64,000 bases of DNA from Hyphomicrobiales bacterium (GTDB lineage Bacteria; Pseudomonadota; Alphaproteobacteria; Rhizobiales; Rhizobiaceae). A program made the position numbers and the translations under genes. Positions within the stretch are counted from its first letter, which is position 1. Each line of letters begins with the position of its first letter. Location: assembly GCA_900473795.1 (NCBI GenBank), contig UCMT01000055.1:62001-126000 (forward strand), given 5' to 3'. The notes beneath the pieces were generated by a model. That model was not told where the DNA came from. It did no database searches and saw only the letters and a list, made by a program, of their open reading frames with translations. Positions 60,846 through 64,000 of the stretch are shown here, piece after piece.

Positions 60846-62495
60846 ATGACTCTGAACCGACATGAACAGAAACTCGCCGAACTGAACCAGCCGAAGCCCT
60901 GGTCGGGTATCAACGCTTTCCGGTCCGATCCGCTCGTGGTCGACATCGCTGCGTCGATGCCGCGACCCTTGCGCGACGACTTCGAAGCGCTTGGCCGCTA
61001 TGCGACATCGCCGGAGGCGCAGGACCTGGCGCGAATGGCCAATGAGGGTGCGCCGAAGCTGCGCACCCATGGGCCGCGCGGCGAACGTCTCGACGTCGTC
61101 GAATTTCATCCCGCCTGGCACGCGCTGATGCGCCGGTCGATGACATCGGGCCTGCACGCCTCGGCCTGGGAAAACATCGCGGACGAGCACGGACGCTCGC
61201 ACAAGGCGCGCGCCATCCGCTTCTATCTGACGGCGCAGCTCGAATGCGGCCATCTCTGCCCGCTGACCATGACCAGCGCCTCCGTGGCGGCGATCTCGGC
61301 GTCGCCGGCCGTCCAGAAGGAATGGGCGCCCAAAATCCTGTCGCGCAAATATGATTCGTCCAATCGCCCCTGGATGCAGAAGTCCTCGGTCACCATCGGC
61401 ATGGGCATGACGGAGAAACAGGGCGGCACCGACGTGCGCGCCAACACCTCGACGGCCGAGCGGGTCGGTGAAGGCATTTATCGCTTGAACGGCCATAAAT
61501 GGTTCATGTCGGCGCCGATGAGCGACGCCTTCGTGATGCTGGCGCAGACCCGCGACGGCCTGGGCTGCTTCCTCGTGCCGCGTCTGCTGGAGGATGGATC
61601 CGCGAACGGCCTGCGCTTCCAGCGGTTGAAGGACAAGCTCGGCAACCGGTCGAATGCCTCCTCGGAGGTGGAGTTTTCAGACACCTTTGGCTTCGTGCTC
61701 GGCACGCCCGATGCGGGCATCCGCACGATTCTCGACATGGTGACGCTGACGCGGCTCGACTGCGCCTTGGCGTCGGCCGGCATGATGCGAGCCTCGCTGG
61801 CTGAGGCCGTGCATCATGTGCGTGGCCGCAAAGTCTCCGGTAAGGCGCTGATCGCGCAGCCGATGATGACCCGGGTTCTGGCCGACATGGCGCTGGACGT
61901 CGCAGCGGCAAGTGCCTTGTCCTTCCGTCTCGCGGAAGCCTTCGACAAGGCCCGCGACAGCGCCGAGGACGCGGCCTATGCCCGGATCATGACGCCGGTT
62001 GCGAAATACTGGTGCTGCAAGATCGCGCCGGCGCTGATCTACGAGGCAATGGAATGCCTCGGCGGCAGCGGCTATGTCGAGGAACGCCCGATCGCCCGGC
62101 ATTATCGCGAAGCGCCGGTCAATGCGATCTGGGAAGGCTCGGGCAATGTGATGGCGCTCGACGTGCTCAGGGTGCTGACACGCGGCAAGGATCTGTTCGA
62201 ACTGCTGTTCCAGGTGATCAGCCGCGATCTCGGCCCGGCTGCGAAGAAGACGGTCGACGTGCTCAGAGCGGCGATGTCGCTCTGCGAGCGCGACGAGGGG
62301 GCAGCGCGCATGCTGGTCGAACAGTTGGCGCTCGCTGCCGCCGCCGCCGAACTCTATCGGCTTGGGGCAGGGCGCATTGCCGATGCCTTCCTCGAATCCA
62401 GGCTCGCTGCCGGCTGGCGGTCGACGTACGGGATGCTCGATTCGCGCTTCGATTCCGCCTATGTCGTCGATCTGCTTTATCCAGCGGCGACATAG
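60846..62495 (+). CDS. aidB: AidB-like acyl-CoA dehydrogenase family protein
   Basis: This 549-residue protein is the size of E. coli AidB (about 541). It contains the acyl-CoA dehydrogenase core with FAD-contact TIGMGMTEKQGGTDVRANTS, AGMMRASLAEAVHHVRGRKVSGK, and CLGGSGYVEERPIARHYREAPVNAIWEGSGNVMALDVLR. That last stretch carries the AidB-type W-E-G-S-G-N. The C-terminal 100 residues are helical and may bind DNA. In E. coli AidB belongs to the Ada response to alkylation; regulation here is not visible. It is monocistronic and its 3' end overlaps the convergent transporter gene by 19 bases. Confidence 0.88.
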   Translation: MTLNRHEQKLAELNQPKPWSGINAFRSDPLVVDIAASMPRPLRDDFEALGRYATSPEAQDLARMANEGAPKLRTHGPRGERLDVVEFHPAWHALMRRSMTSGLHASAWENIADEHGRSHKARAIRFYLTAQLECGHLCPLTMTSASVAAISASPAVQKEWAPKILSRKYDSSNRPWMQKSSVTIGMGMTEKQGGTDVRANTSTAERVGEGIYRLNGHKWFMSAPMSDAFVMLAQTRDGLGCFLVPRLLEDGSANGLRFQRLKDKLGNRSNASSEVEFSDTFGFVLGTPDAGIRTILDMVTLTRLDCALASAGMMRASLAEAVHHVRGRKVSGKALIAQPMMTRVLADMALDVAAASALSFRLAEAFDKARDSAEDAAYARIMTPVAKYWCCKIAPALIYEAMECLGGSGYVEERPIARHYREAPVNAIWEGSGNVMALDVLRVLTRGKDLFELLFQVISRDLGPAAKKTVDVLRAAMSLCERDEGAARMLVEQLALAAAAAELYRLGAGRIADAFLESRLAAGWRSTYGMLDSRFDSAYVVDLLYPAAT

Positions 62496-63412
62496 CCGGT
62501 CACGGTCAGCACCAGCGGGATTGTGAAGAACGAGACGACCGTCTGCACGGTGGCGACTGCCGCATAGAGCGGCGCATCGCCGCCCATCTGCTTGGCAAGC
62601 AGATAGCCGTTCATCGCCGTCGGCACACTGGCACCGAGCGCGATCACCAGCAGGCTGTCGCCGCGAATGCCGAGAGCATAGGCCGTGCCGACCATGAAGA
62701 CCGGCATGACGATCAACTTCAGGAAAACGGCGAGAAGGGCGACAAGGCTCGGCCGCAGCGCGTCCGAAACCTTCAGGCCCGCACCGACCATGACGAGGCC
62801 GAGGCTGAGCGAGGCGCTGGCCAGCATCTCGATGGCGTTCAGCACCGGTCCGTAGACCGAAATCCCCGACGCGTTCAGCACGATGCCGAGCGCCGAGGCG
62901 ACGATCAGCGGATTGGTGGCGATCTTGAAGGCGAAGAATCTCAGCCCCTTCGGCCCGCCGTTGAAGCCGATGAGAACACCGACATTGTAGAGATTGATCG
63001 GGATGATCACCAGGGTCATCACCAGCGCGGTCAGGCTGAGGCCGAGCGGCCCGTACAGCTTCTGCGCGATGGCGAGTGCCATGAAGCCGTTCCAGCGCGT
63101 CGCCGTCTGGAAGATGGAGGTGAAGGCGGCGGCTGAAACGTGGCGGGCGCGCAGCGCAGGCCAGAGCAGGAGCAGGGCAGCCGACATCAGCGTGACGCTG
63201 CCGATCGTCGCCAGCGCCGTTGCATCCGTCTTCATGCCGGCGAAATCGGCCGTTGCCAGCGTCGAAAACAGAAGGGCAGGGAAGAGGACGTAGTAGCCGA
63301 GTTGCTCCAGCCCCTCCCAGAGCGTCAGGTCGATCAGCGGCGAGCGTTTCAGCCAGACGCCCAGCGACACGAGCAGGAAGATCGGCAGGATGCTTTCGAA
63401 GATGATCGTCAT
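62477..63412 (-). CDS. AEC-family transporter
   Basis: This 311-residue, auxin-efflux-carrier-type permease has ten predicted helices in two inverted five-helix repeats. Marks are MTIIFESILPIFLLVSLGVWLKRSP at the N terminus and NPLIVASALGIVLNASGISVYGPVL in the middle. GASVPTAMNGYLLAKQMGGD near helix 9 carries the broken-helix region. The substrate is unknown, and bacterial AEC proteins move malate, malonate or other organic acids. The 3' end overlaps the aidB-like gene by 19 bases. There is no adjacent regulator. Confidence 0.88.
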   Translation of the reverse strand: MTIIFESILPIFLLVSLGVWLKRSPLIDLTLWEGLEQLGYYVLFPALLFSTLATADFAGMKTDATALATIGSVTLMSAALLLLWPALRARHVSAAAFTSIFQTATRWNGFMALAIAQKLYGPLGLSLTALVMTLVIIPINLYNVGVLIGFNGGPKGLRFFAFKIATNPLIVASALGIVLNASGISVYGPVLNAIEMLASASLSLGLVMVGAGLKVSDALRPSLVALLAVFLKLIVMPVFMVGTAYALGIRGDSLLVIALGASVPTAMNGYLLAKQMGGDAPLYAAVATVQTVVSFFTIPLVLTVTGYVAAG

Positions 63413-63581
63413 TGGGGGCCTAAAGGAGGGAGAAATTCATCGATAGACCCTTGTCCACAGGACGGCAACCGCGTCGCGCGGAAATTAACCTTAACGGATG
63501 GTTTACGTTGCGTGGCCGGGGTTAAGGGGCAAGAGTGGTTTGCGAAGACAAATGTAACGATTTCCGGAATGGAGCGGTTCG

Positions 63582-63737
63582 GTGAGAACTGGCTTGACGA
63601 TCATCATGATGATGTTTTTTGCGAGCCTCGCGCTCGATCTGACGATACCCGCCGTCATTCTGGTCGGCGCCATGGCGCTCGACTGGGCATCGTTGCAGCT
63701 CAAGCGCGGCATGATGGTCGAGGGGAGAGCGGCATGA
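63582..63737 (+). CDS. Small membrane protein
   Basis: The product is 51 residues from the GTG at 63582, preceded by GGAG at a suitable distance (MRTGLTIIMMMFFASLALDL, then TIPAVILVGAMALDWAS). One or two hydrophobic segments suggest the inner membrane. An ATG at 63606 is an alternative start. The stop overlaps the next gene as ATGA, indicating coupling. The function is not known. Confidence 0.6.
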   Translation: MRTGLTIIMMMFFASLALDLTIPAVILVGAMALDWASLQLKRGMMVEGRAA

Positions 63738-64000
63738 AGTGGTTCCTGATCCTCTGGGCCTGCCCCGTCATCCTGCTCACCGGCTGGTACGGCCTTTCCT
63801 ATTACGACATGAGCTTCGGCATCTTCATGCTGACCCGGCAGGCGCATGATCTGGTGTTCGCCGTCTATGGCCACGTGCTCGGCCTTCCGCCGGAAACTAT
63901 CCCGCCGCTTGTCGCCCGCGCCATCGCGTTCGACAGCCTGATCGTCTTTGCCATCATCGCTTATCGCAAGCGCCGCGAGATTCGCGCCTGGCACGACCGG
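63734..64000 (+). CDS. DUF6105-like membrane protein (partial)
   Basis: At least 89 residues run off the right edge. MKWFLILWACPVILLTGWYG is a first membrane helix, and YDMSFGIFMLTRQAHDLVFAVYGHVLG is a conserved-looking loop and helix. FDSLIVFAIIAYRKRREIRAWH is a second helix with a basic cytoplasmic end. It resembles the DUF6105 family of Rhizobiales, from memory. It overlaps the preceding small gene by four bases. Confidence 0.65.
   Translation, partial: MKWFLILWACPVILLTGWYGLSYYDMSFGIFMLTRQAHDLVFAVYGHVLGLPPETIPPLVARAIAFDSLIVFAIIAYRKRREIRAWHDR

Noticed and set aside
63482-63505. TTAACCTTAACGGATGGTTTAC as a full CtrA site
   Set aside because: The spacing and the second half-site deviate from TTAA-N7-TTAA, and there is no cell-cycle gene nearby.

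Overview
The window reads as chromosomal DNA of an alphaproteobacterium, most likely of the Rhizobiaceae (Rhizobium / Agrobacterium / Sinorhizobium relatives). The reasons are high GC coding sequence, a 14-subunit complex I operon with the rhizobial accessory ORFs, an alphaproteobacterial ProS without an editing insertion, the divK-pleD pair, SOS boxes of the GAAC-N7-GAAC type, and the gene order pyrB-pyrC-plsY-dprA-topA-rnr. Nearly everything is core genome. There is no prophage, IS element or CRISPR array.

Layout. 1-3.1 kb: the 3' tail of lon, hupB and a secreted phytase-like esterase. 3.1-11.3 kb: a MarR regulator, an SbcD/SbcC-like (YhaO/YhaN) pair, a cupin, small hypotheticals, a lipoprotein and an orphan KpsC-type capsule glycosyltransferase. 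11.4-12.1 kb: tRNA-Val(TAC) and two identical tRNA-Asp(GTC). 12.7-29.3 kb: nuoA to nuoN, one long operon interrupted by a four-helix-bundle gene between inverted repeats (nuoC/nuoD), a small exported protein (nuoD/nuoE) and a helix-hairpin-helix protein (nuoF/nuoG). It is followed by birA, RNase J, methylmalonyl-CoA epimerase and a DUF1467 protein. 33.2-36.6 kb: proS and the LolC/E-LolD lipoprotein exporter.

36.6-45.4 kb: an exported protein, a tandem LexA site driving a 28-residue membrane peptide, dnaE, an L,D-transpeptidase, dinB with its own LexA box, a GNAT protein, a HAD-like protein and a DUF3572 protein. 45.5-48.2 kb: divK and pleD (cell-cycle control and c-di-GMP), then a structured non-coding RNA with a strong terminator (probable EcpR1-type sRNA), then rpmG. 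48.3-60.7 kb, minus strand: MFS, Nudix, DUF983, rnr, topA, dprA, plsY, a small DUF protein, a catalytically degenerate dihydroorotase and pyrB. 60.8-64 kb: an AidB-like acyl-CoA dehydrogenase, an AEC transporter and two small membrane proteins, the last cut by the window edge.

The most notable items are the SOS-controlled 28-aa membrane peptide (analogous in size, topology and regulation to the Caulobacter division inhibitor SidA), the inverted-repeat-bounded four-helix gene inside the nuo operon, the probable EcpR1 sRNA next to divK-pleD, and the metal-ligand-less dihydroorotase paired with pyrB.
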